The translations under genes and the position numbers were made by a program. Shown piece after piece: positions 8,752 through 17,493 of a stretch of DNA of 64,000 nucleotides (the stretch's first letter is position 1; every line of letters begins with the position of its first letter). The stretch comes from CAVPTL01 sp963729195 (lineage in GTDB: Bacteria > Actinomycetota > Thermoleophilia > Gaiellales > JAICJC01): contig CAVSNF010000019.1 in assembly GCA_963729195.1 (NCBI GenBank), positions 310,001 through 374,000 of the forward strand. Reading direction: 5' to 3'. Below the pieces are notes generated by a model that searched no databases, was not told the DNA's origin, and saw nothing but the letters and a program-made list of their open reading frames with translations.

Positions 8752-10783
8752 TTGACCGACCCTCTCACCGTCACCTCGTTTCCCCGTACCCCGACCGTCC
8801 GCACCGGCCTCTTCATCCCCATGAGCGACGGCACCCGCCTGGCCGCGCGGGTGTGGCTGCCCGACGATGCCGACGCCGATCCCGTGCCCGCGGTGCTCGA
8901 GGCGGTGCCCTACCGGCTCAACGACGGCACGGTCGCCGGCGACCATCAGCAGATGACCTGGTTTGCGGGTCACGGCTACGCGGGCGTGCGCGTCGACATC
9001 CGCGGCAGCGGCGAGTCCGACGGCATCCTCACAGACGAGTACACCGAGCAGGAGCAGGCCGACTGCGTCGAGGTGATCGCATGGCTGGCAGCCCAGCCGT
9101 GGTGCACCGGCAAGGTCGGGATGATGGGCTACTCCTGGAGCGGCTTCAATGCGCTCCAGGTCGCGGCGCTGCGGCCGCCGGCGTTGAAGGCGATCGCGTC
9201 GTGCTTTGCCTCGGATGACCGATTCGCCGACGACGTGCACTACCGCGGCGGATTGGTTGAGCCGATGGACATGGTGCACTGGTCGACCTGCATGCACGCC
9301 TGGCAGGCCCGCCCGCCCGACCCCGAGGTGGTGGGTGAGCGCTGGCGTGAGATGTGGCTGGAGCGGCTCGAGCAGCCTCCGTGGATCGAGCATTGGCTTG
9401 CGCATCAGCGACGGGACGCGTATTGGGAGAACGGCAGCGTGCGCGACGCCTACGACCAGATCGAGTGCGCGGTGATGTGCGTGGCCGGCTGGACGGATGG
9501 GTACAACGACGCCGCGCTGCGCCTGATGGAGGGCCTCGACGTGCCGCGGCGAGCGCTGATCGGGCCGTGGGGGCACAACGATCCGGTGCACGGCAACCCC
9601 GGCCCGGCGGTGGGAATCCTGAGCGAGTTCGTGCGCTGGTGGGACCGGTGGCTCAAGGGCATCGACAATGGGATCGACCGTGAGCCGACGGTGGTGGCCT
9701 GGATGCAGGACTCGGTGCCGCCCAGCGCCAACCTGGAGCAGCGACCGGGACGGTGGGTGGCAGAGCAGCGGTGGCCGTCGCCGCTGAGTCAGCCGCTGTC
9801 GCTCGCGCTCGGTGACGGCGAGCTGGGCGATCCGGTGTCGCACGAGCTGACGCGCAGCATCGGCAGCGTCCAGACCGTCGGTCTCGACGGCGGCGCGTGG
9901 TGCGCCGACGGCCGCTCGGCCGACCTTCCGGTCGACCAGCTGGTGGACGATGCCCGCTCGCTCACCTTCACCGGCTCGCCGCTGCCAGCGCCGCTCGAGA
10001 TCCTGGGCTTCCCGGTGGTTACGGTCGGGGTGTCCTCCGACCGGCCGGTGGCGCTGATCTCTGTCCGGCTGTGCGAGCTGCGCGCCGACGGTTCGTCGCT
10101 CTTGGTGACGCGCGCTCAGCTCAACCTCTGTCATCGCGATTCCCACGCACGCCCGGCCCTGACTGGAACCAGGGCGGGAGTACCCAATCACCGTCAACCT
10201 CGACTCGATCGCGCATCGATTCGAGGCCGGCAGCCGCATCCGCCTCTCGGTCTCGCCGTGCTACTGGCCGCTGGCGTGGCCGTCGCCGGAGCCTGTGACG
10301 CTCAACCTGCATCTCGGCGGGGACAGCGCGCTGGTGCTGCCCACGCGTCCGCCGAGGGCCGAGGATGGCCCGTCGCGGCCGCCCGATCCACCGCAGGAGC
10401 CCGCGCCGCTTGCCACCGAGCAGGTCGAGGGCAGGCCCGGCGGGTCTCGAACCGTCACCCGCGACCTCGGCAGCGGCCGTGCCGAGCTGTCGTTCGACTG
10501 GGACATGGGCGGGTTGACGCGGATACCCAACGGGCTGCTCTATCAGGACACGTCAGTCGCCTCATACAGCGTGGTGGAGGGCGATCCGCTGTCGGCCGAG
10601 GTGCGGGTCGAGAACACCTCGGTGGGCGGCCGTGAGGACTCCCGGGTCGACATTCGCGCGACCGGGGTGATGACCAGCTCCGCCACCCACTTCCTGGTCA
10701 CATCCGAGCTGGACGTGCGCGAACGTGGGCATCGGGTGTTCGCGCGCACGTGGACGCATGAGTTTCCCCGCGATCACTGCTAA
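8752..10783 (+). CDS. CocE/NonD family alpha/beta hydrolase (X-Pro dipeptidyl-peptidase-like; frameshifted)
   Basis: Serine hydrolase of about 677 residues, probably an ester, amide or dipeptidyl hydrolase. A TTG start gives the typical opening in which the chain reaches FIPMSDGTRLAARVWLP. The nucleophile elbow is GYSWSGFNALQ (Ser near residue 127); the acid lies in VAGWTDGYND and the His in GPWGHNDP. The C-terminal beta-sandwich (jelly-roll) changes frame near 10161 (CCCTG-A-CTGG; one extra base). The new frame reads EPGREYPITVNLDS, then SVSPCYWPLAWPSP, a hallmark of the family, and runs to 10783. Confidence 0.88.
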
Positions 10784-10859
10784 CGCGGACGTCCGTAACG
10801 ACTCCGGAACGGTCCGGTGGGAGACTTAGCGTGGTGAACCAATCCGCTCCAGCACTCTC

Positions 10860-11986
10860 ATGACAGGCCGAACCGCGACCTGCATCGGCGTCGTGTTGAC
10901 GGTTGTCACCTTGATCAACCTGGTGGTGTTCGCCGCCGCCGGGGACACCAGCGGAGTGGCCTCGGGGATCTCGGGCGTGCTTGCCGTGATGTCTTACGGG
11001 GTCGTGGGCACCCTGGTGGTGGGGCGCCAACCCAAGAATGCCCTCGCGTGGATCCTGTGCGTCACGCCGTTCATCATTTCGGTGTCTGCCGTGAGCGCGA
11101 CGTACTTCGAAAACGCCGGTACGGGCTGGCCGGCCACCACGCCCGTGGGGCTGGTCGGAGACACCGGCTGGATCGTCGGGATCGGGTTGCCGGCGTGTTT
11201 CCTGGGTCTGCTGATTCCGGACGGCCACCTCCCGTCCCGGCGGTGGCGCCCGGTGGCGTGGGTGGCAGGCGCCGCGCTCGCCGCCGCCACGCTGGGGACG
11301 GTGTTCGGGGAGTCGCAGATCGACGAGCGAATCCCCAACCCTGTGTACTTCGCGGGGGCCGGGTATGTGTTCAACGTTGCAGCGTTCGCACTGCTCGGAC
11401 TGCTCGCAGCCGGGGTTACGGCAGTGGTGGTGCGCTACCGCCACGGCACGATCGTCGAACGCCAGCAGCTGAAATGGATCATCGCCGCGTTCGTGGTGAT
11501 GGTCATCATCGGCGTGGGCAGTGACGTGGTGCCCGAGATCGTGTGGTTCTCGTCGTGGGCGCTCTTGCCGATCGCGTTTGCCATCTCGATCTTTCGCTAT
11601 CGCTTGTACGAGATCGACGTGATCATCCGGCGCACGCTGGTGTACGCAGGCGTTGCGGTCACGTTGGGCGCCCTCTATCTGGGGGCGGTGGTGCTGTTGT
11701 CGACGGGCTTTCGCAGTGTGGTGGGCTGGTCGGATTCGGTGGCGGTGACGCTCTCAACGCTGGCGGTCGCGATCGCGTTTCACCCCGTGCGCCGACGGGT
11801 GCAGCGGCTGGTCGACCACCGCTTCTACCGCAGTAGCTACGACGCCGCCAGGACACTGGACGAGTTCAGCACCCGCCTGCGTCAGCAGATCGATCTCGAC
11901 GCGCTGTCGACGAGCTGGTGGGAGTGGTGGGATCGACACTTCAGCCCGGTCAGGTGTCGCTCTGGCTTCGCTCCGGCGATCGCTGA
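10860..11986 (+). CDS. Sensor-like multi-pass membrane protein without kinase domain (frameshifted)
   Basis: About 375 residues: eight or nine hydrophobic helices with the PKNALAWILC signature, then FRYRLYEIDVIIRRTLVYA, as in the membrane part of actinobacterial sensor kinases. It then has the start of a GAF-like region (VQRLVDHRFYRSSYDAARTL). Near 11911 one base is missing; the next frame gives ELVGVVGSTLQPGQVSLWLR and a stop at 11984-11986. No histidine-kinase core follows, so this is either a stand-alone sensor/lipid-binding module or a truncated kinase. It overlaps the convergent DUF3054 gene by 37 nt. Confidence 0.7.
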
Positions 11987-12348
11987 GCCAGGTACGCCCC
12001 CGCGGCCCGAAACGCGAGCACAAGCGCCAGCGTGAACACCATGGTGGTGATCAGAAAGGCCGCCTGCTTGCCGTCGGCATGCCGCCCCAGCGCCACCGCT
12101 CGGATCGCGACTCCCAGCGGAATCCCGATCGCCCAGGTGATCAGCAGCTTCCCGCGGCTGGGGCGGCGGTACGTTCCGACCACGACGGCAACGCCAAACC
12201 AGCCCACCAAGAGTGGCACGGCATCCCGCGCAAACCCCGCCACAAACACCGAGCCATCGTGCGACAGCATGCCCAGCACCGCGAACACCACGATCGCAGC
12301 CCCATCCTGAATAATTGGTGCCAGGCACCAATTATTCAGGCGGGTCAT
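11950..12348 (-). CDS. DUF3054 family membrane protein
   Basis: About 132 residues with four membrane helices and the family pattern of an Asp before the first helix and LSHDG after it, then WAIGIPLGVAIRA and a last helix ending in LAFRAAGA. The ATG at 12348 is favoured by GGAGG 10 nt upstream. The first 14 codons run through the 35-nt palindrome at 12306-12340, and the start overlaps the end of the GNAT gene by 17 nt. The function is unknown. A downstream GTG would avoid the palindrome but has no clear ribosome site. Confidence 0.75.
   Translation of the reverse strand: MTRLNNWCLAPIIQDGAAIVVFAVLGMLSHDGSVFVAGFARDAVPLLVGWFGVAVVVGTYRRPSRGKLLITWAIGIPLGVAIRAVALGRHADGKQAAFLITTMVFTLALVLAFRAAGAYLAQRSPERSQSDT
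12306..12340. repeat. Perfect 35-nt palindrome, copy 1
   Basis: Arm CCTGAATAATTGGTGCC, one central A, then the exact reverse complement of the arm. It supplies the last codons and TAA stop of the GNAT gene and early codons of DUF3054, so it is not simply an intergenic terminator. A second perfect palindrome with the same GAATAA...GGTGCC-A-GGCACC...TTATTC plan lies at 39156-39194. This is consistent with a small dispersed REP/MITE-like family. Confidence 0.85.
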
Positions 12349-12838
12349 TGACACCGAACCTCCACATCTGCAGCTCGCCGGGGCGGAGGCCGCGGCGCTC
12401 GTAAAAGCGGATGGCGTCCTCGTTTCCGGCCAGCACCCCCACGGCGAGGTCGTGCACACCTCGGTGGATCAGCTCGGCATCGACGGTATCCATCAGCCGG
12501 CTGCCCAGCCCAGAGCCGCGTTCGCCGGGGGAGACCGCCAGCGACTGTACCTCGGCGTGGGTGTCTCCCACCGGCCAGGTGTCGTCGGGGCCGGCGTGGA
12601 TCTCGACCACGGCGTATCCCACCGGCGTTTGATCGCGGCGGGCGAGCACCATGAACCCGTCACCACCGGTGAGTATCTCGCGGTACCAGGCCGCCCGTCT
12701 CGACCAGGACAGATCCTCATCCTCAACCAGCCGTGAGGTCGCCACCTCACGGTGGTGGCGGTGGAGTTCACGGTAGAGCGGCTCGACGTCTGCGATCCGC
12801 TCGGGCCCGGCGATCTCGATGCTGACGGCGCTGGTCAT
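12332..12838 (-). CDS. GNAT family N-acetyltransferase
   Basis: 168 residues from the ATG at 12838 (an earlier in-frame start at 12904 lacks homology-like sequence). The fold shows conserved motif A: VQSLAVSPGERGSGLGSRLM, with the acetyl-CoA pyrophosphate loop RGSGLG, then motif B ending in AIRFYERRGL. The acceptor is unknown. The last codons and the stop fall inside the palindrome at 12306-12340. It is probably co-transcribed with the downstream DUF3054 gene. Confidence 0.88.
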   Translation of the reverse strand: MTSAVSIEIAGPERIADVEPLYRELHRHHREVATSRLVEDEDLSWSRRAAWYREILTGGDGFMVLARRDQTPVGYAVVEIHAGPDDTWPVGDTHAEVQSLAVSPGERGSGLGSRLMDTVDAELIHRGVHDLAVGVLAGNEDAIRFYERRGLRPGELQMWRFGVNDPPE

Positions 12839-12951
12839 ACACGCATGCTCGCAGACCGGCGCCCGCCCGGGGGTGTAACAATCCGCGCCATACCGGGACC
12901 ACATCGAGCGTATTCTTCAGGGAACCTTCGACCAGAAATGGGAGCCAACGT

Positions 12952-13356
12952 ATGGCGAGCAAGATCACCAAGACCGAAGAGCAGTGGCGAGCCGAGCTGA
13001 CCCCGGCGCAGTACCAGGTGCTGCGCGAGAAGGGCACCGAGCCGGCCTTCACCGGCACCTACTACGACTGTCACGACGACGGTGTGTACCGCTGTGCCGC
13101 CTGCCACGCCGAGCTGTTTCGGTCAGACGACAAGTTTGATTCGGGCACGGGCTGGCCGAGCTTCACTCAGCCGGTGTCCGCCGACGGCGTGGAGACCCAC
13201 GACGACCGCAGCTTCTTCATGCGGCGCACCGAGGTCATCTGCTCCAACTGCGGTGGCCACCTCGGCCACGTCTTCGAGGATGGGCCGCGTGAGGCCGGCG
13301 GGTTGCGGTACTGCATCAACTCGGCCGCGCTCGAGCTCGAGAAGGCCGACGACTGA
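12952..13356 (+). CDS. msrB: Peptide-methionine (R)-S-oxide reductase
   Basis: An intact 134-residue MsrB, which repairs R-methionine sulfoxide in proteins using thioredoxin. Two zinc-binding CxxC pairs (RCAACHAEL and CSNCGGHLGH), the SGTGWPSF loop and the catalytic Cys in LRYCINSAAL are all present. The length is that of a single-domain enzyme (no MsrA fusion). It is expressed divergently from the GNAT gene and convergent with the SIMPL-domain gene. Confidence 0.96.
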   Translation: MASKITKTEEQWRAELTPAQYQVLREKGTEPAFTGTYYDCHDDGVYRCAACHAELFRSDDKFDSGTGWPSFTQPVSADGVETHDDRSFFMRRTEVICSNCGGHLGHVFEDGPREAGGLRYCINSAALELEKADD

Positions 13357-13365
13357 CCTCACGGG

Positions 13366-14115
13366 CTACCCGGTAGCTGCGCCGGTGGCATAGGCGAACA
13401 CCACCGTCACGTTTGCGGTTACCCGCTGTGAGCCGCGCCGGATCGGTACCTCGAGTGCTCCCGGTGCGGCGGCCTTGGCGGCGGTGTCACCCATGTATGT
13501 CGGGTAGCCGTAGGCGACATGCGCTTCCGACACCGAGATCACGCCGGTGACGTGGAGGCCGGCGGCCGCGGCGGCGGCGTCCGCCTTGGAGCGGGCGTCG
13601 GCGACCGCCGATCGGATCGCCCGGGACTGGCCGGCGTGCTTCGCCCCGGCCGAGAAGTCAGGGCCGTAGTTGGCGGTGGCCCCGGCGTCGAGGCCGGCGG
13701 CGGTCAGTTTGCCGGTCGTTCCCACCTTCATCACGGTCACGGTCAGGTTCTGGTCGGCGTGGTACCCCGTCGAGGTCTGGTACCCGTTGGCCCCGTCGGT
13801 GACCATGTTGATGCGCGCGACGCCGCCGGCGTGCATGGCGGAGATCACTGCGCGCATGGTCTTGCTGGCCTGGTTGGTGGCGTCCACCAGTGTGCTCGCC
13901 TCGCCACTGGTGGTGAAGTGGATGGTGGCGCGGTCGGGGCGGATGGCGACGCCGCCCTCACCGTCGAAGCGCAGGAAGCTCGGCATGTCGGGCTTGGGTG
14001 ACGTGGCCGCCACCGCGCGCGGGTGTGGCCCGGCCAGAGTGTTGTACGCGAACACGGCGAGCACCAGCGCGGCGGCCATGACGACCAGCCGTTGAACGGA
14101 CACCGACATCTCCAA
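13366..14115 (-). CDS. SIMPL domain (DUF541) secreted protein
   Basis: 249 residues with an N-terminal hydrophobic signal/anchor (LVVMAAALVLAVFAYNTLA) and a SIMPL/DUF541 fold: an early FDGEGGVAIRPDRATIHFTT strand, ATNQASKTMRAVISAM helix, and a conserved AIRSAVADARSKADAAAAAAG helix before the C-terminal strands. Members of this family act in the cell envelope, often in oxidative or antibiotic stress, but the molecular role is not established. Confidence 0.85.
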   Translation of the reverse strand: MEMSVSVQRLVVMAAALVLAVFAYNTLAGPHPRAVAATSPKPDMPSFLRFDGEGGVAIRPDRATIHFTTSGEASTLVDATNQASKTMRAVISAMHAGGVARINMVTDGANGYQTSTGYHADQNLTVTVMKVGTTGKLTAAGLDAGATANYGPDFSAGAKHAGQSRAIRSAVADARSKADAAAAAAGLHVTGVISVSEAHVAYGYPTYMGDTAAKAAAPGALEVPIRRGSQRVTANVTVVFAYATGAATG

Positions 14116-14180
14116 CCTCCTGCGAGCGGGTTACGGACATCGGTTAGACCGCGGTCGCACTCGGCTGGTTCAGTGAATCG

Positions 14181-14378
14181 TCAGCCGAGCGGCACGCCGG
14201 AGCGGGGAAACGCGATCGGCTGTTCGCAGTAGGCGTTGTGCAGGGCCACCGTCACCTGGTGTTCGAGCAGCTGCACGACCCGCGGGTGGCCTCCGTCGGC
14301 TCGCAGCACCGCAATCGCTGCATTCACCTCGCGTTCCCACTCGAGCCAGTCGTTCTGTTGGGCGTTGTCAGGCACCAA
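14181..14378 (-). CDS. Small hypothetical protein (65 aa)
   Basis: Acidic, soluble, largely helical: an N-terminal NDWLEWEREVNAAI segment and a Pro-rich end (IAFPRSGVPLG). No homologue recognised. Codon use is like the neighbours, and it fits exactly between the SIMPL gene and a small divergent gene starting 47 nt from its own start, leaving room for a shared promoter region. Confidence 0.45.
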   Translation of the reverse strand: MVPDNAQQNDWLEWEREVNAAIAVLRADGGHPRVVQLLEHQVTVALHNAYCEQPIAFPRSGVPLG

Positions 14379-14424
14379 AGGAGCGTAGATGATTGACGTC
14401 CGACCGCGTTCCTACGATTCGAAT

Positions 14425-14646
14425 ATGGAGTCCAAACGCGACAACCTTGCGATGACGATCGACCTGCGGCTGGCCGATCTGTGGGCCGAGGTGTTCGAGG
14501 TCGACCCCGATAAGGTGGATGCCGAGCTGCTGGGGTGGTTCCTGCGGGCGGCTTACGGCCAGGGCTACACCGACGCGTTGCGCGAGACCCAGCGTGGTCA
14601 GCTGTGCCTGGATCTCGGGTTCGCTGTGCCAGATCCGACTGCCTGA
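14425..14646 (+). CDS. Small hypothetical protein (73 aa)
   Basis: Reads MESKRDNLAM then a compact helical domain containing LWAEVFEVDPDKV, LGWFLRAAYGQGYTDAL and CLDLGF. An in-frame start at 14389 would add 12 residues; the one at 14425 is preferred because the extra residues look unstructured. Unknown function. It lies 27 nt upstream of ccmE on the same strand, so it may be co-transcribed with it. Confidence 0.5.
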   Translation: MESKRDNLAMTIDLRLADLWAEVFEVDPDKVDAELLGWFLRAAYGQGYTDALRETQRGQLCLDLGFAVPDPTA

Positions 14647-14673
14647 AGCGCCGAGTAGCGCTAGTCTGGCGTC

Positions 14674-15072
14674 ATGAACGCTCGGCCGCGCCTGGTGATA
14701 GCTCTCGTCGTTTCGATGATGCTGGTCGCGTTCATGGGGTACTTCGTGTTCGCGGGCGCGGGACAGCTGCTGGTGAGCGTCAATCAGCTGATGGCCGACA
14801 AAGACGGCGCCCAGCAAAAGACGGTGCAGCTGACCGGGAAGGTCGTCTCGGCGACCGGGGATCAGAGCCCGGTGCGGTTCGTGCTGCGCGACTTCAGCAC
14901 ACCTCGAACCGTCACTGTGGCCTACACCGGCTCCGTCCCGGATGCGTTCCGCGTCGGGCGCAGCGTGATCGTCACCGGCAGGCTCAGCTCGACCGGGGTG
15001 TTTCAGGGCAAGCCGGACTCGCTGCTGACCAAGTGTCCGAGCAAGTATTCGGCGTCCAAGGACGCAACCTAA
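14674..15072 (+). CDS. ccmE: Cytochrome c maturation heme chaperone CcmE (CxxxY type)
   Basis: A membrane-anchored heme carrier of System I cytochrome c biogenesis: one N-terminal helix (VIALVVSMMLVAFMGYFVF) and an extracytoplasmic OB-fold (VQLTGKVVS, VRFVLRDF, VIVTGRLSSTGVFQG). The heme-attachment motif near the C-terminus is CPSKY, that is Cys-x3-Tyr instead of the usual His-x3-Tyr (HDENY in E. coli). This is the CxxxY subtype known from some archaea and Desulfovibrio. ccmF lies 2.4 kb downstream on the same strand; ccmABCD are not in the window. Confidence 0.88.
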   Translation: MNARPRLVIALVVSMMLVAFMGYFVFAGAGQLLVSVNQLMADKDGAQQKTVQLTGKVVSATGDQSPVRFVLRDFSTPRTVTVAYTGSVPDAFRVGRSVIVTGRLSSTGVFQGKPDSLLTKCPSKYSASKDAT

Positions 15073-15077
15073 GAACC

Positions 15078-16210
15078 CTAAGAGATCGGGAGCCGGGCGT
15101 AGTGCGCCTGGCTGACGCCGCCGATCACCGTGAAGTCGCCTCCCACCGAGAGCCAGGCGGGCGCTCGGGCCAGTACGTACACGCCCAGGTCGCTGTTGGC
15201 TTCGGGGTTCCAGGCGGTGAGATCGCCGTTCGAGGTCTTCAGGCCACAGCAGATGGCGCCGGGTGACCAGAGCGGGGCAGTGCGGGCGGCGCACGCAGAT
15301 GCCGCTGAAGTGGCCGCCGACGTACACCTGGTTGCCGATCACCGTGATCGATTTGACGTTGCCGTTGACCTGCCGCACCCACACGCGGTTCCCAACCGCC
15401 GAGAAGTGGTTGATCGCTCCGCCCAAGCCGGACACACCGGCATAGATCTGGCGACCCTGCTGCGCCAGCGTCAGCACCTGCCCGCTGGGATGGCCTCGCC
15501 ACGGCAGCTTGGCTCCGGTCACGGGAGTAACAGCGGCCAGGCGGCGCGAGCGCTCGCCGCGGACCGTTGTGAAGAACCCTCCCAGCATGATCCGTCGCGG
15601 CTGTACCAGCACCGCGGTGACCCGACCGTCGGTATCTGCTCGCCACCGAGACACGGCGCCTGTCCTGAGGACGAAGGCGGCGGCGTTCGACCGGGGGTGG
15701 CCGTTTGCCTGGGTGAACGTGCCGCCGACATACAGGCGGTTGTGGCCGATGGCGAGGGCACTCACCTCACCGTTGGTGTGGGCTGGGTAGGACAGCAGCG
15801 CGCCCGCACGAGAGAAGGCGGCGATCCTGAGGCGCGTTTTCCCGCCGGCAGTGGTGAACCCGCCGCCGGCGATCACCATCGAGCTGGTGGCGGCCAGCGC
15901 CTTGACCTGACCGCCGACGACTGGATGGAAGGTCAAGATGGCGTCGCCGGCCGCGTTGAATGCGGCCAGATTTGTCACGGTGAGGGACTGCCCAGAGTGG
16001 TCGGTGACCCTCGTGAACGTCCCGCCGACGTAGGTCACGCCGTTTACCGTCGCGATGGCCGCGACCCGGCCGTTGGTCTGCCAGGTGGACGCCGGCGTGC
16101 TGCCGACTGCCGCCACTGCGGAACTGGTTGTCAGCAGGGCGATCCCGATCAGGGCAATCCCAATTGTTGGGCAGAACGCGAGGCACGCGGAGCATTCTAT
16201 GCTGTTTCAT
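15078..16210 (-). CDS. Secreted beta-propeller repeat protein A (frameshifted)
   Basis: An exported protein of about 376 residues built of repeats of the type NRLYVGGTFTQANG, QIYAGVSG, QVYVGGHFSG and SVGGDFTVIGG, each followed by an aromatic/Trp strand: a delta-60-like or WD-like beta-propeller. Two frame changes are needed. One, near 16165, joins the ATG at 16210 to the signal peptide (GIALIGIALLTTSSAVAA). The other, near 15260, leads to NGDLTAWNPEANSDLG and the stop at 15078. It is paralogous to the gene at 16251-17343. Ligand unknown. Confidence 0.75.
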
Positions 16211-16250
16211 AATCGGTCGGGTTGACCCTGCGATCGGGCGCCCTGGACGG

Positions 16251-17343
16251 TCAGCTGTAGGTGAAGCGGGCGAGATGCTCCCGCGTCGATCCGTTGATCA
16301 CCGTGAAGTCGCCGCCCACCCAGAGATTGCCCTTGGATGCGCGCAAGGCGAACACTCCCAGCACCGAGTTGATAGTCGGCGCGAACGGCTGCAGTGCGCC
16401 TCCGGGCCCGACCGCGAACATCTTGTGCCGCACGACCTTGCTGGGGCATCCAATCACCTTTGTGCAGACGTTGTTGAAGTGGCCTCCGGCGATGATCTGG
16501 TGCGCGGTCACAGCGATCGCAGCCAGGCCGCCGTCGGTGCGTACCTGCCACACCCTGTGTCCGGCGGGCGTGAACGCGGTCAGCCAGCCGCCGGCACCGC
16601 TGCCACCCACGTACAGCCTGCCCGAGAGCGCCAGCGAGAGTACGGGGAAGGTGACGTCAGGGAATCTAATCCGAGCGCCGGTGATGCGATTGAGCGCGAC
16701 GATGTGGCGCTCGGTCTTGCCGTTGACTGCGGTGAACTCGCCGCCGAGATAGATGCGGTTGGCAGACACGGCGATCGCGTCAACTGCGCGGTTGACGTTG
16801 GGGGCCCACTTCAGCAGGGCTCCGGTCTTGGGGCTGAGTGCGGCCGCGCGGTGGCGGCGCTTGCCCTGCACCGCTCTGAACGTGCCGCCGATGATCAGAC
16901 GCGTCTTGTCGAGACGGATCGCGCGCACCACGTTGCCCGCACCTCCGCCCCACAGGCGTCCACCGGCGAACGAGATCGCGGCAATCCGCTTGGCTCCCTG
17001 ACCGCGAATCGTGGTAAAGGCTCCGCCGGCGAAGATCCGCTTGCCGTTTGAGGTCAACGCGCGCACCTCACCGTTGGCGTTGGGGTTCCAGGCGGTCACG
17101 CTGCCACCGGTGAGATTGAACGCCGCCAGGTTGTTCCGCGGGAAGGTGTCGCCGTTGTCTGTCGCGCACCTGCGTGAACTTGCCGCCCACGTAGACCACG
17201 TTTCCGACTCTCACGATCGAGTTCACCCGTCCGTTGGTCCCACCGAACTGCTGTGAGTTCGCCGAAACCGCGCCGGAAGCACTGACAACAGAAAATGTAA
17301 AGCTCGCGATCAGAATCAGCGCGAGCGGAGCGTAACGTCGCAT
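16251..17343 (-). CDS. Secreted beta-propeller repeat protein B (frameshifted)
   Basis: About 363 residues. The ATG at 17343 follows a GGGGGAGAG ribosome site and begins a signal peptide (RRYAPLALILIASFTFSVVSASG). A one-base frame change near 17160 joins NVVYVGGKFTQVRD to NGDTFPRNNLAAFN. Repeats such as RIFAGGAFTTIRGQG, LIIGGTFRAVQGK, RIYLGGEFTAVNGK and LWVGGDFTVING recur about every 45-50 residues. The Cys pair in VCTKVIGCPS could form a disulfide. It is tandem with paralogue A; both sit on the opposite strand inside the ccmE-ccmF interval. Confidence 0.78.
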
Positions 17344-17493
17344 CTCTCCCCCTTGCCCGGAATAACCCCAAAAGAAACGTACACGAAAGATGCAACGGAA
17401 GCGACGTTCGACCGCCCACCCCGCGGCGCAGCAGCCGTCCAAAGCCGGTACCGTTCAGGCCATGTCCCTCGCCATCCCGGAGGCCGGCGGCCG

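Noticed and set aside
8617..10239. A 540-codon minus-strand frame antisense to the CocE-type hydrolase
   Set aside because: No motif, Arg/His-rich; the plus-strand hydrolase with its catalytic residues explains the region.
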